From positions 16,230,878 through 16,294,877 of the forward strand of contig NC_064839.1 in assembly GCF_024166365.1 (NCBI RefSeq): a stretch of DNA of 64,000 bases, in the 5' to 3' direction. Positions within the stretch are counted from its first letter, which is position 1. Every line of letters starts with the position of its first letter. The notes below the pieces were generated by a model. The model saw nothing but the letters and a program-made list of their open reading frames with translations, had not been told where the DNA came from and searched no databases. A program made the position numbers and the translations under genes. This document shows positions 24,050 through 35,439 of the stretch, in pieces. The DNA is from Elephas maximus indicus (Eukaryota > Chordata > Mammalia > Proboscidea > Elephantidae).

Positions 24050-24330
24050 GTGGAGAAAACTTAAACGCAATTTCAAGTTAAATCAGGTTTATTAAGGGTT
24101 TAAAACAGTAGCAGTGGGGGAACCATGTAGCCCACTGAAAATGGAACCAGGTAGCCCCAGGGCAATTTCGTTATATAAATATTCTTAAGAGGTGAAAGGA
24201 ACCAAACCATAGGGAGGGCAATTACAGGAAAATCAATGAATATTGTAATAATCACACTCTGTTTATTAGTAGTATAGTTAGTGATACACATAATTTCACA
24301 GGATGCTTAGGTCATGGTGACAGGGTGCTT
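24050..24330 (-). mobile_element. Possible LTR, reverse orientation
   Basis: Read on the minus strand, it has an AATAAA (opposite TTTATTAAGG at 24090) near its 3' end and a compact promoter-like region, as an LTR would. Ends are not defined and the family is unknown. Confidence 0.3.
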
Positions 24331-24634
24331 ACATGTATTTTCTTTGTCTTGCAAAAATATCTTGTTGGCAACAGCTTCCAGACAGCACTCTTCCTGAGTA
24401 TGTGTATTTTGAGGGGTGCAGATGGCCACTTGGTTAAGACCCCTTGTGGCATATGGTTTCACATCCTGGTTTTGACCACCGAGAAAAAATGTTTTTCTCA
24501 AAAACCGTAGCTGTTTGTCTAGAATCCAGATTAAAATGAGATAGCAGGGTCAGCATATTACGCCTGTGCCTCACTGACTGCACTGAAAGTCGCCTTCTCT
24601 TGAGACAGTACTCTAGAACAAAGTGCCACGGCCT

Positions 24635-24830
24635 GTTGGCCAAACCCAGCTAGCCATCTGTTTTTGTAAATACAGTTTATTGGAAGACAGCCTCGCTCAC
24701 ATTGACATGTCGACTGTGGCTGCTTTCTCGCCACGAGCAGACTTGAGTAGTTAGGACAGATCATATGGCCCACAAAGCCTAAAATATTTACTATTTGGCT
24801 ACTTACAGAAAAATTCGCCAATACCTGATC
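24635..24830 (-). repeat. Old hAT-type DNA transposon fragment
   Basis: The + strand carries GGCCAAACCCAGCTAGCCAT, CTGTTTTTGTAAATACAGTT, TATTGGAAGACAGCC, GTCGACTGTGGCTGCTTTC and CACAAAGCCTAAAATATTTA. It is a block order I know from a widespread mammalian non-autonomous hAT family. I do not name the family. Confidence 0.5.
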
Positions 24831-24944
24831 TAGAACAAATAATCAGGAAATAAAATGTAAAATACCACTTAGAATTGCATAAACAAACATCAGATACCCA
24901 GGACTGAGTTTAACAAAAGATATTTTTTAAAACTCTACAGTGAT

Positions 24945-25190
24945 GATTATCCATGGTGGGGGATAACTTTGCCACCAGGGAATACTTGACAGCAGTTGGG
25001 AGACATTTTTGGTTGTTACAGCTGGCAGGGGTGGGGGAGAGTATAGTGAGACCTACCGGCATCTAATGCGTAGAAGGCAGGGATGCTGCCTAACATTTTA
25101 CAGTGCATAGGACAAACCCCCACAACAAGGAATTAATCTGGCTCAAAATGTCATTATTGCCAAGGTTAAGAAAACCCTGCTCTACAGTGA
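24945..25190 (-). repeat. MER20-like hAT MITE within L1
   Basis: GATAACTTTGCCACCAGGGA, GGAGACATTTTTGGTTGTTA, GCAGGGATGCTGCCTAACAT and CCCCACAACAAGGAATTAAT match the MER20 order in reverse. It splits the L1 fragment and lies in intron 3. Confidence 0.6.
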
Positions 25191-25710
25191 AGACCACAGT
25201 ACATTGATGAGAGAAATTAAAGAAGGTCCAAAGAAATGGGAAGTTACCATGCTTGTGGGTTGCAAGATTCGATATTTTTAAGGTGGCACTTTCCCCCAAA
25301 TTGACTTATAGATTCATTGCAGTCTCTGTCAAAATTCCATCAGACTTCAATTTAAAAATTGAAATTGGCATGCTGGTTCTAAGTTTTATATGAAAATACA
25401 TAGAATCTAGAATAGCCAAAATAGTCTTGAAGAAGAATAAAATTTGAGGTTTGCACCACCCAATTTCAAGACTTTCTATAAAGTTACAGTAATCAGAACT
25501 GTAGATAAAAGGATAGAGAATATAGAAATAAACCTATTTAAATATTGATTTACAACAAAGGTGCCAGTGCAGTTCAATAGAAGAAAATAATTTTGACAAA
25601 TAGATATCCATTTGGAAAAAAAATGAACCTTGAGCGCTGTCTCACCATACACACAAAAACGTTTAATTTGAGATCAATTATAGACATAAATCAATAGCAG
25701 AATTAGGGTG

Positions 25711-27084
25711 GGAGGTGAGTTATGACCAGGAAGTCAGAGAGAGATGGAGGAAATAAAAGTTTGCTAACCATTGAATGGGTAATCCAGGGGCAAGCAGTGG
25801 GTGGTTGAGTCAGTAAAGCAGCACAGAACAGCACAGAGATACAAATACCCATCATCAGAGTGGCTTATGTGTTCAGCATGGCCCAGGAATGCAGGGTAAC
25901 AAAATGGGCTCAGCTGCTCACAGAACTGTGGAGAGCTCTGGTCTTAACACTTACCAGGGATGTCGTAGGAGGTTATATTAGGCCTCTCGTGGGTGGCTGG
26001 GGCTACGTCTTGACTGAATTACACCTCCAGGGGAGCCCCAGTGTCTCTCATCATCTGAAATATTGTTCTGATGCCCCGCTTTAGGAGGGGTATGAACAAC
26101 CAGAATTCACTAAATGAGGAGTAGTCCAAAAAATAAATAAAGGAGTCTTAAAGACCGTGTGAAGTAAGTAGTAGTTGAAGGAAACTGAGTTGCATAGCCT
26201 GAAAATGACAAGATTGCAAGGGGGATAATCATAATATCACAATCTTCAAATACTTTAAGGGCAAATGGGTAAACTGCTGTGGGCCAGACCAGTGAAAATA
26301 AGGAAAAGGAGGAGGTAGATCAGTAGGGCCTTCTAGACTGAGGTAAGTAGTTTGAACCTTTATCTTGAGGGTAATGGAAAGCCATCAAAGGGCCCTAAGC
26401 ACTACAGAAATGTGATTATATTTGTATTTTATTAAAGATCATTTTGGCTGTTAAATAATTAAGAAGAAAGTACAGTATATGAAAAATGATGAATGATCCC
26501 TAAGTACCATAGAAACTTAGAGGGTGAGATTGACATAACCCTGTACAGCAGAGAATGGAGCCCTTCCAGGGATTTTGTTACTCAGATTACCAGAACTTTT
26601 TGCTCTTACTTAGGCAGAATGCAGCCATGGTAACATCCTCAGGAGAAGCGTTAAAGCTAGAGTCCATTGTCTGCTGCCTTGGAAATGCTGAGAAAATTCC
26701 CAGTAGATACATCTGCTAATGTGGCTATTTATGCAGAGACTTGGTATTAAAATAATTGAACCTAATATTGGTTTAGGATTTACCGTCTCTGCTACTTCTC
26801 TGATGTGGCAGGCAGTACTCTGTTATAAAAATTAGTTTTTGTAGCTAAAGATGCTGGATTATTTATATATATGTATTTTCTATATTGTCAGAAGCTTCCC
26901 AAACTATTGTTTGATGTACTTTAATTTTTATATAGTTTCCAGGATTATTAATTTGTACAAGTGTCATGAGAGGGGGCCTAAAATAAGCATTATCATTAAA
27001 ATGCTGTATTACTTTATATAATCTAAAGGTTTAAATTTTTTTATATATATATTTTTTGTCTTTAAAAAAAAATACCTCTCAAAG
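25711..27084. other. LSM14A intron 3, 3' part
   Basis: Mostly unassigned. 26290-26460 (GGTAATGGAAAGCCATCAAA, GATCATTTTGGCTGTTAAAT) is an ancient mammalian repeat that also appears at 51780-51884. The end before exon 4 is AT-rich with TATATA runs. Confidence 0.45.
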
Positions 27085-27207
27085 CTGGAGGCTCCTTGAC
27101 ATCCTTTGGAACGGAAACATCAAGCACTGGTACCTTATCCCAAAGTAGTGCAGTTGGTTCTGCCTTTACACAGGATACCAGATCTCTAAAAACACAGTTA
27201 TCTCAAG
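27085..27207 (+). CDS. LSM14A: LSM14A coding exon 4
   Basis: Acceptor AAAG ends at 27084; donor GTAAGC starts at 27208. It encodes about residues 140-180 (split codons at both ends), including [10 protein letters not shown], the segment [17 protein letters not shown] and LSQ. The stretch is Ser/Thr-rich linker between the LSm domain and the DFDF region. The single trailing G joins GT of exon 5 to make glycine, so the phase is 1, matching the neighbours. The usual pyrimidine tract is weak here: the acceptor is preceded by a run of A and CTCTCA. Confidence 0.92.
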
Positions 27208-28933
27208 GTAAGCTGTTTTTTCCCTCAAAGCACCCCTTTTTCTATTTAAATTTTTCTCTCGATTACCCTATTGCTAGAAATATGTGATTGAATTACTTCA
27301 TTTAGACTTTTGTACAGGTTTTAGATCATAAAACTGAAATTGAGCATTCTCTAAATTTGACGGGTTTTTTGTTTGTTTTGCTTTTTTGGTGATTATATGA
27401 CTTGTATGTTCACGTAAACATATTAAATCAGTCCCAGATTGACCACTGAGGATGTACTGTCCTTGATGAATTTGAAATATCAGCTGAAAAAACAAACTCT
27501 TCATTACACTGTTGCGTCTTCCCTGCACCCTCACAGCACCTAGGGCAGTGGTTCTCACCGTAGACCACCCAGCAGAATCTGAGGTGCTTCGTAAAAGTAT
27601 GTGTAAGAATTGAGTATGATGAAGGCATCGTTTTTAATGAGTAGAGAAAGGTTGTCTGTCTGTTCCAGTAAATGATGCGGAGCTAGGCAACTGGCTAATC
27701 GTTTGGGAAAGGTAACTAGGTCCCTTCACTCACACTAAGCAGTAGAATAAATGTTAAATAGATTAAAAGGTTAATTTTTAAGTACGTATTTATTAGATGA
27801 AAGTTGGAGATAAATTTCTAGAAAGCTGTGTCAGGGAAGAAGGAATCTTCATTTTAAATTCCACCAACTGAAATATTTGAATTTCACAGAACACCTCTAA
27901 TTTTCTCTTATTTGTGATAAGGATGTGAAGATAGCTCAAGGGCATATGTTTCTATTATGCTGAAATAGTTTCTTGCTTTATTCCTGATTATATGCCCAGT
28001 ATCACCTATATTTCCCTGTTTATCACAAAGTTGATATCATGTCTAACAGACTGTAAACAGTAAATTGTTTTTTTTTAAGTACACAAGAATAAGCGTATTG
28101 GCTGTGATTGCCCCATCCCTTGTAGTTTTCTAGTACTTGGGAGTCACAGGATCTTTTCTCAAAGAAAAGCTTTGATGAAGTAAGCTTTATAAACTTAAAT
28201 GATCACTTATGCAGTCTTATAAAATTAAATATAGCAATAGACTTTACAGAAAAAAAAAACTTGTTTTACAAGTGGTTCTAAAATGTTTTCTCATAGGCTG
28301 AAATGTATATATATAAAGCACCATGGCTTTTCCTATTATAAGCAGTGGAAAATTGTTTTTATTAATGGCAAAGTAAGCTCGGGCAGTGGGCTACAAACAC
28401 TCATAGAAATTTATAATTGCATATATAATTTAGATACCTAAATTTGGTCAGTGTTACTACTAAACTGTCCCTCCAGTCCCTGAGTACATGATAACTAATG
28501 TATTGTCAGCACTTATCACTTCACCAGTTGTTTGGAGCCTGTGCAAACGTTCACAGGCAGATAGTAACATTTGCAGCATATCTGGGTGTGTTTCCACATA
28601 AAATGAGCACATTTTTAAGGAAACATTATATTTTGGTGCACTATCAGGAAATAGGAGAACACCCTGAGTAGAAATTTACCACAAACATTATAGGGGCAAA
28701 AAACATGATGGGAGCGTTTTTCTGTGCAGACTGTGACCAGGCTTCAACCTCATAAAATAAAAAATGGGGTTTGTAAGTATACAATTGATAATTAAGCAAA
28801 AACTTGCCAAGAAATCTTTCAAACCTATTTAACTTTCTAGTCCTTCACTTACTTAAAAAAACAAAGAAGATAACATCTACAAATAATAAAGGTATCGCTT
28901 TAGTCACATCTTCCGAAAGTACTAAAAGGGTAA
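27208..28933. other. LSM14A intron 4, no recognised repeat
   Basis: AT-rich intron. I see nothing to annotate until the SINE at 28934. Confidence 0.5.
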
Positions 28934-29100
28934 ACCAAAAAAACCAAACCTATTGCTGTCAAGTTGATTCTGACTCACAGCAGCTGTATAGGACAGAGTA
29001 GAACTGTCCCATAGTTTCCAAGGAGCACCTGGTGGATTCGAACTGCCGCCGTTTTGGTTAGCAGCCGGAGTTCTTAACCACTACGCCGCCAGGGTTTCCA
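28934..29100 (-). repeat. AfroSINE-type SINE, short form, with target-site duplication
   Basis: Minus-strand copy: CCTATTGCTGTCAAGTTGAT at the left, ACTACGCCGCCAGGGTTTCC at the right. AAAAGGGTAAA occurs just before it and just after it, the insertion duplication. Intron 4. Confidence 0.9.
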
Positions 29101-29556
29101 AAAGGGTAAAGCCTCTGTTACTAATGGCTAAAGTGTCAACATAATCTTGTGGTTGTGGTTATCAGGGAAAGCTTGCATCTGACCTCCCTACAACGTGACC
29201 TTTGATGATATTTATATGGCAATTTGTACCAGAGAATAGTGTTTCATGCTTTTTAGGTTATTTTTTTTTATATATTATGTGGCAGTTTTTGAAAACTTAA
29301 TTAAACTTTATTTCATTAGGTAGAAATACAGGTAAAGGTTGGTTTTTGTTTTTAATGTTTCTCTGCTAACCTGGTGACCAGCCCACTAGGGATAACCAGT
29401 TGTAAACTCTGGTCTGATAAGTAGGTGGATTCAAATTTGAGCTAAGGATTTGAATCGGTAGAAGTAAAACTCTAGACATACTTTCCTTGTAGAGTCTAGA
29501 TTATTTTGAAATTCCCAAAGGATAGGGTAGTTTCTTATCTCTTGGTTACGTTCTAG

Positions 29557-29733
29557 GTCGTTCAAGCCCTCAGTTAGACCCTTTGAGAAAAAGCCCAACC
29601 ATGGAACAAGCAGTACAGACCGCCTCAGCCCACTTACCTGCTCCAGCACCTGTTGGGAGAAGGAGCCCTGTATCAACCAGGCCTTTACCATCTACCAGCC
29701 AAAAAGCAATAGAGAATCAAGAGCACAGGCGAG
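29557..29733 (+). CDS. LSM14A: LSM14A coding exon 5
   Basis: Acceptor TTCTAG ends at 29556; donor GTAGAC (a weak +4 to +6) starts at 29734. It encodes about residues 181-239: [35 protein letters not shown] and [19 protein letters not shown] before EHRR. This is the Pro/Ser-rich linker with several SP sites that are candidate proline-directed phosphorylation sites. The trailing G joins TT of exon 6 to make valine. Confidence 0.93.
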
Positions 29734-30024
29734 GTAGACTTTAGCTATTTACTATTCCTTAATTGACTCATCAACGTTTTCCATTGACCTTACATTTTTA
29801 AAAAAGATTTACTTTATGTCAATGATCCTAGAAAGTTTAAGCTGAACTTAACAGAGTGTTCTTCAGTCTTTCAAATTTGACTCAAAGTGGTGGTGGAGGG
29901 GGGGTATAGATTTTTGTGGGCATTGCACAGGTTTTGTTTTGGCGGGCTTTTCCCATTTCTAACCTTACAGAAGTTTTTGATTATGTATCCTGAACTGATT
30001 TGTCACTTTGTATGTCTTCCGTAG

Positions 30025-30090
30025 TTGAAGCACACAAAGTTTCAAGGCCAGAAAATGAGCAGCTTAGAAATGATAGCAAGAAACAAGTAG
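30025..30090 (+). CDS. LSM14A: LSM14A coding exon 6 (66 nt)
   Basis: Acceptor CCGTAG ends at 30024; donor GTGAGT starts at 30091. The exon encodes VEAHKVSRPENEQLRNDSKK followed by QV and a trailing G, about residues 240-261. It is short and a multiple of three (66 nt), so skipping it would keep the frame; whether that happens cannot be seen here. The next intron (30091-34398) contains the antisense L1 5' fragment. Confidence 0.92.
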   Translation: MKHTKFQGQKMSSLEMIARNK

Positions 30091-30691
30091 GTGAGTTACT
30101 TGGATCTAAAAGCCATAACCTATGCTTCTCAATGGGGAAACATTTTAAATGTGTGGTACATAGTTACAATGAAAAAATGAAAGACAGGGGTTGGTAACTA
30201 TACAGGAGTAGCACAAGGGAGTTCCTTTTGGTGACAGAACAGTTCTTTATCTTATATTATGGTGGTAGTTATATGAATCTATACATGTAATAAGATCTTA
30301 TAGAACTTTACCTGCTTAGTAGAATTTGTTTACATTGTATTTATATTTACATTGCTTATGACTTCCTTGTTTATATTGTCTTTTGTATATATTTTGTACC
30401 AGTTTTGTTAGCATTATAAAATTGGCTATTTTTGTTGTCTTCTATGCTTTTATAAGAATAGAATTATCTTTGAAAGTTTCCTCATTAAAAGTATTTGAGC
30501 CCTAAGACTTTTTTTTTCAGAGCCTTTATTTGAAGCAGTTGTTCAACAACTTTAATTTTCTTTCATGATTATTGATTTAATAATATTTTATACTTCTCTG
30601 TTTTAATCTGTTTTGTAATCTATAACCATTGCTCCAAAATCCTCCGTTCTATTAATATTTTCAAATTTATTACTGGAGTATAAATTGTAAT

Positions 30692-31107
30692 TGTTGTTTT
30701 TGTGTGATTTCTAGTTGTGAATTTATGTTGCGTTTTGTTCCTGGGTTACTTTCCTGAATTGTTCTACTTTTTGGTCTGTATTTTCCATGAATTTGTCTGC
30801 CTTTTTCATAAATTTGTCTTCTTCCTCATTTTCATCTGCTTTTTGCTTCAACTGTTGGATTGCTCTGAGTATTAGAGATCTGAATTCCCTGTCAGATAGT
30901 TCTAGTGCTTTTTCTTATACTGGAAGTCATCTGGTGTTTTGTTTTGGATGCCTGCAGGAACCATCCTGTCCTGTTTTTTGTTTTTTTTTTTAATATGTTT
31001 TGATATTGTCTGCTGTCTTCAGGACATTCAGTAGTTATTTTCTTCGTTTCTTGATTGTAGATTTGTTTTGTCCTGCTTTTTTTTTTTTTTTGGTTATGTC
31101 TGAGCAA
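30692..31107 (-). pseudogene. L1 ORF1 N-terminal remnant
   Basis: The minus strand encodes a basic, Lys/Gln-rich stretch with SRTKQIYNQETKKITTECPE then KHQMTSSIRKS in one frame. A coiled-coil-like run with NPTVEAKSR and QKVEQFRKVTQEQNA follows in others. No true ATG opens the longest frame and at least two breaks occur. The coding part stops at the left flanking repeat. Confidence 0.6.
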
Positions 31108-32569
31108 GCAGGCTGTGTGTTCTTTGTTGTTTGCTTGTCTGTAGTCATGATACTTTTCACCTCTTTGTCCAGTGGGCAGGGCCAGTCATTCAGCTGTGGT
31201 GCAGTAGGGCAGGTCCACCTGAAGGGGAGTGGCTGGGATGGGTTGTTTGCGGCACCTACTAGGGCTGACAGGGTGGGCCAGGAATCAGTGCTGGGCAGGT
31301 TCCAGTAGGCCGTGCCTGTGCTGCTCAGGGGTGTGATGTTCAGTGCACGGTGCAAGTAGGCAGGAAGAGGGGAGAGGTTGTGATGTGTGGAGCTAATAGG
31401 GGTATGGGAAAGCGGACGGAGAAAACAATCCAAAAACAAAGAAAGAAAGAAAGAAAAATGCTAAGGGAGCTTGCCGTTGGAGTGGAGAGATGAGAAATCG
31501 ATAAATGGAGAGAAGCAAAAAGGAAAAAAAAGGAGAGGGAAAGAAAAAAAAAAACTAGATAAAAATTTGAAAAAGGAAAGCTCCCAGGAGTCCCAGAGTC
31601 CCACCATTGGGGCTGCTGAGACTGGGGAAGTGGCTCCCAGGTTGCGCAGTATGGCCTAGCTAGAGGGGGTATAGATGTTACATAGCACCAGGTATTCAGA
31701 AGACAGGAAAAGAAATGTAGAGAGAGGAGAACTGAGAGATGAAGAAAGACAGGAAGGGAAAAAGAGAAAAAAATGCCCCCAGGGATCCCACCTACGTGGC
31801 TAGGCAGATTGGGGGAGTGGCTCCTAAGCCATGCAGTGCACCCCGGCTAGAAGGGGCTCCCAAGCTGCAAAAAGAAAACTAACAAGCAAACCAAAACAAG
31901 AAGAAAAAAAAAGGTCCAGGGATCCCACCAGCGTGGTGTTGCTGGCTGGGGGGAGTGGTTCCTCGGTCCAGGGTGGCTTCACAGCTTTTCATGAAGAAGC
32001 AAGGATGGCACACGGAGCCAGGTGTTCCTGAGAAAGGAGGGGGAGGTGGTAGGAGGCACAGAAGAAACCAAAAGAGATGGAAAGAAGCAACACCAGCTCA
32101 GGGGCCCGGCCAGTGTGGGCAGGGTGAATCCAAGCAGCCTGAGGCCAAAGCAGTTGCCTCCTGGCCAAGAGACTGTGGCTGGCGAGAAGCACAGAAGCCG
32201 AAGGCGGGTAGGAAGGGGGCAGTTAGGAAAGCTTATATACCGGGTGGTCTGTCTCCTGCTGGGAGTTCCACAGAGCTGCTTTCCCTCGCTCCCTGGCTGT
32301 GAGTGCTCCCAACACACACACTGGAGTCCACGATGGCGGATCCGCGCTGCGTTCGCTGACGGGGCCCTCCACACGTGTCTCTCCTCGCTTCCGTCCTCTG
32401 TCACGTTCTTATTCCATTCTTGCTTGGCTGAGTTCTTTATCTCTTCATTTGACACCTCAGGTTCCAGAAATGACGTTTGTCTCTGTTTTACTTAGTTTTT
32501 TCGGGTCTTTGCTGTGGAGGGACGGCGCAGTGCTTCTGTTTATGGCGCCATGTTGGCCGGAAGCTTGCA
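30692..32569 (-). mobile_element. L1 5' end: promoter/5' UTR and start of ORF1, antisense in intron 6
   Basis: On the minus strand it begins with GGCCAACATGGCGCCATAAA, which resembles the YY1-type motif at the start of L1 5' UTRs. It continues through a G/C-rich 5' UTR with imperfect internal repeats (GGGATCCCACC units near 31596, 31786 and 31921). It ends inside ORF1. GTATAAATTGTAAT (30678-30691) and GTATGAATTGTAAT (32570-32583) flank it. The ORF2 and 3' end are absent, the reverse of the usual 5' truncation. Confidence 0.75.
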
Positions 32570-32583
32570 GTATGAATTGTAAT

Positions 32584-32864
32584 AACTTCCGAATTGAAAA
32601 AACAAAAGACTACATGTGATCGCCTTACTTAAATAATTAGAAATTATCTTTCACTTGATTTTAGAAAGCTAGATGTGATCTTTTAAAATGTATAAACACC
32701 TTTTTATTTCTTCCATGCGTTTTTTCCCTATGTTTTTGTATGCGCTGTGTGCCGTGGAATACAGCGGTTTTCGGTTTGATTTGTTGTTTTTCACTTTTTT
32801 TTAATTCGAAAAAGGAAGAAATCCCTTCCTCCCAATAAAATAATTTTGATAATTCCATTATTTG
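32584..32864. other. Intron 6 stretch without recognised feature
   Basis: AT-rich intronic DNA between the L1 5' fragment and a SINE. Nothing to annotate. Confidence 0.4.
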
Positions 32865-32964
32865 AAACCCAAAATCCAGTGCCGTCGAGTCGACTCTGAC
32901 TCACAGCGACCCTGTAGGACAGAGTAGAACTGCCCCATAGAGTTTCCAAGGAGCGCCTGGCGGA
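32865..32964 (-). repeat. AfroSINE-type SINE, tail half only
   Basis: CAGTGCCGTCGAGTCGACTC through GAGCGCCTGGCGGA, minus strand; the tRNA-like head is missing. Intron 6. Confidence 0.8.
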
Positions 32965-34040
32965 ATTATTTTAAATTATTTAAAATTTAAAATTATTTAA
33001 AAACGATATAAATAAAGTATCTGTCACTGCCCCTTAAAACTCCCCTCCCCTGAGCTTGTTTTAGCAGAACAGTGAATATTCTTTCACTTTTTTTCCTATG
33101 ATTTTAGACATCGCCATCTCCACATCTTAAACTTTTTTTTAAGACAGAAGGCTCATGCTTTACTTCCTGGCGTGTAGCCGAGACATTTTTAATAGTAAAA
33201 GTGAATGTTTTAAGCATCTAGCTTATCTAGATTTAAATATCTAGATGTGTTACTATGGTGGGTTTATATGGTTTGTTTCTCCAAAAAGGTCAGGCAGTTT
33301 GTAAGACCTCAATGAACAGTTTGCCACCCTGTGGTCACTTCTAACCTTTGTCGCTTCTAACTAAACATTTCACATAATTACTATCAATGATTTTATATTG
33401 TTCTCTGCATTTTTCATGTAACTCATATCAAAAACGATTTCGTACTCCTTTTTTATAGTTTTAATCATTCCTCTTGTGTTGAATACTTGGGTTCTCAGGT
33501 TTTCACTATAAATTATCCTGCTTTGGTATTACTTTATCGTAGGTCATACAATTGACTTAAATCATGTTATCATGTTATGTTCTATAGAGAGGAAAGAGGT
33601 ACAGGAAGACTCAAATGACATGGAACATATAAGGGGATACAGTAAAGGTGAAGCAGAAAGTGTTTGGAGTCAGTGAAACCTGGTGCTTCTTGTCTATCGT
33701 TTTATTTGTGACATTTAATGGAAATAACACCAGCTACTTTGCATTTTGTGCTTATAGAGTTCACTTATTTTTCTTACTATAAATTTTTGTTCCTGTGATT
33801 TTTTTTTTTTTTTTCCATAAAAGGCTTCCTAAATTTTGAAAACTTACTTTGTGCCAGGCACTTTGTGGGTATTAGGGATATTGCAGAAGGAGAAAAAAGT
33901 GTCTACCCTCAAGGAGCATACATTTATTTAGTACAGAAACCTCTAAGCTTGTTCATTTGCATACTCTATCAATAGCCTATTTATGAGTGGACACTATATG
34001 TGTAAATGTTCATAAATTTTTTGTGTACTATTCTCAGTCT
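32965..34040. other. Intron 6, 3' part
   Basis: AT-rich. 33835-33930 (GTGCCAGGCACTTTGTGGGT, CTCAAGGAGCATACATTTA) looks like an old L2/MIR-age repeat; the rest is unassigned. Confidence 0.4.
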
Positions 34041-34199
34041 GGAAACCCTAGTGGTGTAGTGGTTAAGAGCTGTGGCTGCTAACCGAAAGGTTGGTGGTTC
34101 GAATCCACCAGGCATTCCTTGGAAACTATGGGACAGTTGTACTCTGTACTATAGGGTCACTATGAATTGGAATCAACTCAACGGCAATGGTTTTTTTTA
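34041..34199 (+). repeat. AfroSINE-type SINE, short form, with target-site duplication
   Basis: GGAAACCCTAGTGGTGTAGT head with box B GGTTCGAATCC, and tail AATCAACTCAACGGCAATGG. TATTCTCAGTCT before it and TATTTTCAGTCT after it mark the duplication. It lies 200 bp before exon 7. Confidence 0.9.
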
Positions 34200-34398
34200 T
34201 ATTTTCAGTCTATATATTAAATATTAGTAAAATTTAATTTCTTATTTTAAATAAAAATACAAATGTAGTTACGTGTATAGAGTTTTTGAAGTGTTTCTGT
34301 TGATGATCACTTAAATATAAAGACCACAATAGTAACTTCTGTCTTGAACTAGCTATTACGTATCGGGTAGCTTTTGTCTATATTCTTTATAACCTTAG

Positions 34399-34581
34399 TT
34401 CCAGGTGCTCCTTCAGCTCCAAGAAGAGGACGTGGGGGTCATCGAGGTGGCAGGGGAAGATTTGGTATTCGGCGAGATGGGCCAATGAAATTCGAGAAAG
34501 ACTTTGACTTTGAAAGTGCAAATGCACAATTTAACAAGGAAGAAATTGACAGAGAGTTTCATAATAAACTTAAATTAAAAG
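34399..34581 (+). CDS. LSM14A: LSM14A coding exon 7 (first RGG tract and DFDF box)
   Basis: Acceptor CCTTAG ends at 34398; donor GTAAGG starts at 34582. It encodes about residues 262-322. First comes [20 protein letters not shown], an RGG-type RNA-binding and arginine-methylation tract. Then [20 protein letters not shown] contains the DFDF motif (about residues 296-299) that gives the box its name, followed by [20 protein letters not shown]. The DFDF region helps target the protein to P-bodies. Phase 1 at both ends. Confidence 0.95.
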
Positions 34582-34706
34582 GTAAGGTTTGGTTTTTCTC
34601 CTCAGAAAATCGTCTTTTTTGGCCAGTGAATTATTTTCCTGGTTAGGTGTTTAGCTTTGTTTAGTCCAAGTCTTGATGTTAATGATGCGTGCTTGTTTTC
34701 CATTAG

Positions 34707-34878
34707 AAGATAAACTCGAGAAGCAGGAGAAGCCTGTAAATGGTGAAGATAAAGGAGACTCAGGCGTCGATACCCAAAATAGTGAAGGAAATGCTGATGA
34801 AGAAGATCCACTTGGACCTAACTGCTATTACGACAAAACTAAATCCTTTTTCGATAATATTTCTTGTGATGATAATAG
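34707..34878 (+). CDS. LSM14A: LSM14A coding exon 8 (acidic linker and FFD box)
   Basis: Acceptor CATTAG ends at 34706; donor GTACAG starts at 34879. It encodes about residues 323-379: a charged, acidic linker ([20 protein letters not shown], then [14 protein letters not shown]) and the FFD box with [18 protein letters not shown]. In the Scd6 family the FFD and TFG boxes bind the C-terminal RecA lobe of DDX6. The exon ends in phase 2 (AG), completed by the A that starts exon 9. Confidence 0.95.
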
Positions 34879-35439
34879 GTACAGTCTTTTAAGTTGCTCA
34901 TATGCTCTTACGATGTTGAAGTGTAAAATGATTTCTGATAAATTCACAAGGTTTAATGAATGTTCAAAAATACCTAAGGACCACAATTTTTAATGTTTTA
35001 TTTTGCTAAAAGAAAATAATAAATAACTTTAAAATATTCTTCCTTGAGAAGAAGAAATAACCATATACTTTTGTTTAAGGGTGCATTCACATTTGAAAAA
35101 TCAGTAATGAAAACAGAAGCATTCACCTAATATTTGAGACAGACCTTTTCCTTTACCCCTCTGTGTTGTAGTTCAGTTAGAGCCAGGACGAAAAATGCTA
35201 CTACTATTACCATGATTTTGCTGACAGAGTCAGGTTCTGCCATATTGCAGTAATTGTGGGTCCAGAAAATAGTCAAATTTAATGAGAGAACCCAGCATAG
35301 CAAGCTCAGCAGTCCAGAAGTTCTGCTGCCCAGTCCAGATTGTCCTTGTCCTGGCTGCAGTTTGGTGCCACCTGGTGACAGTTGTCTGCTTCAGTTTAAA
35401 CATGGTTGACAGGAGATGATTCTATCAGTTGTTAGATGC

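Larger units (their letters stand above)
23660..25710 (+). repeat. L1 ORF2 fragment, interrupted by other repeats
   Basis: CAACAGATACAGAACAGGCA with TTTGATAAAGTTCAATACCC, CAAGGCTGTCTCTTGTCATT, then after insertions TCATTGCAGTCTCTGTCAAA, TTGAAGAAGAATAAAATTTG and AAAGTTACAGTAATCAGAAC: the L1 ORF2 order, heavily decayed. Between 24050 and 24840 and again at 24945-25190 other elements are inserted. Confidence 0.7.

Noticed and set aside
31955..32495. Overlapping frames of 100-158 codons on both strands
   Set aside because: They lie in the G/C-rich L1 5' UTR, where stop codons are rare. No resemblance to a host protein.
34041..34120. tRNA-like box A and box B sequences (here and in about twenty other places)
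   Set aside because: They are the heads of AfroSINE-type SINEs. The rest of a tRNA cloverleaf does not follow, and a LINE-derived tail does.
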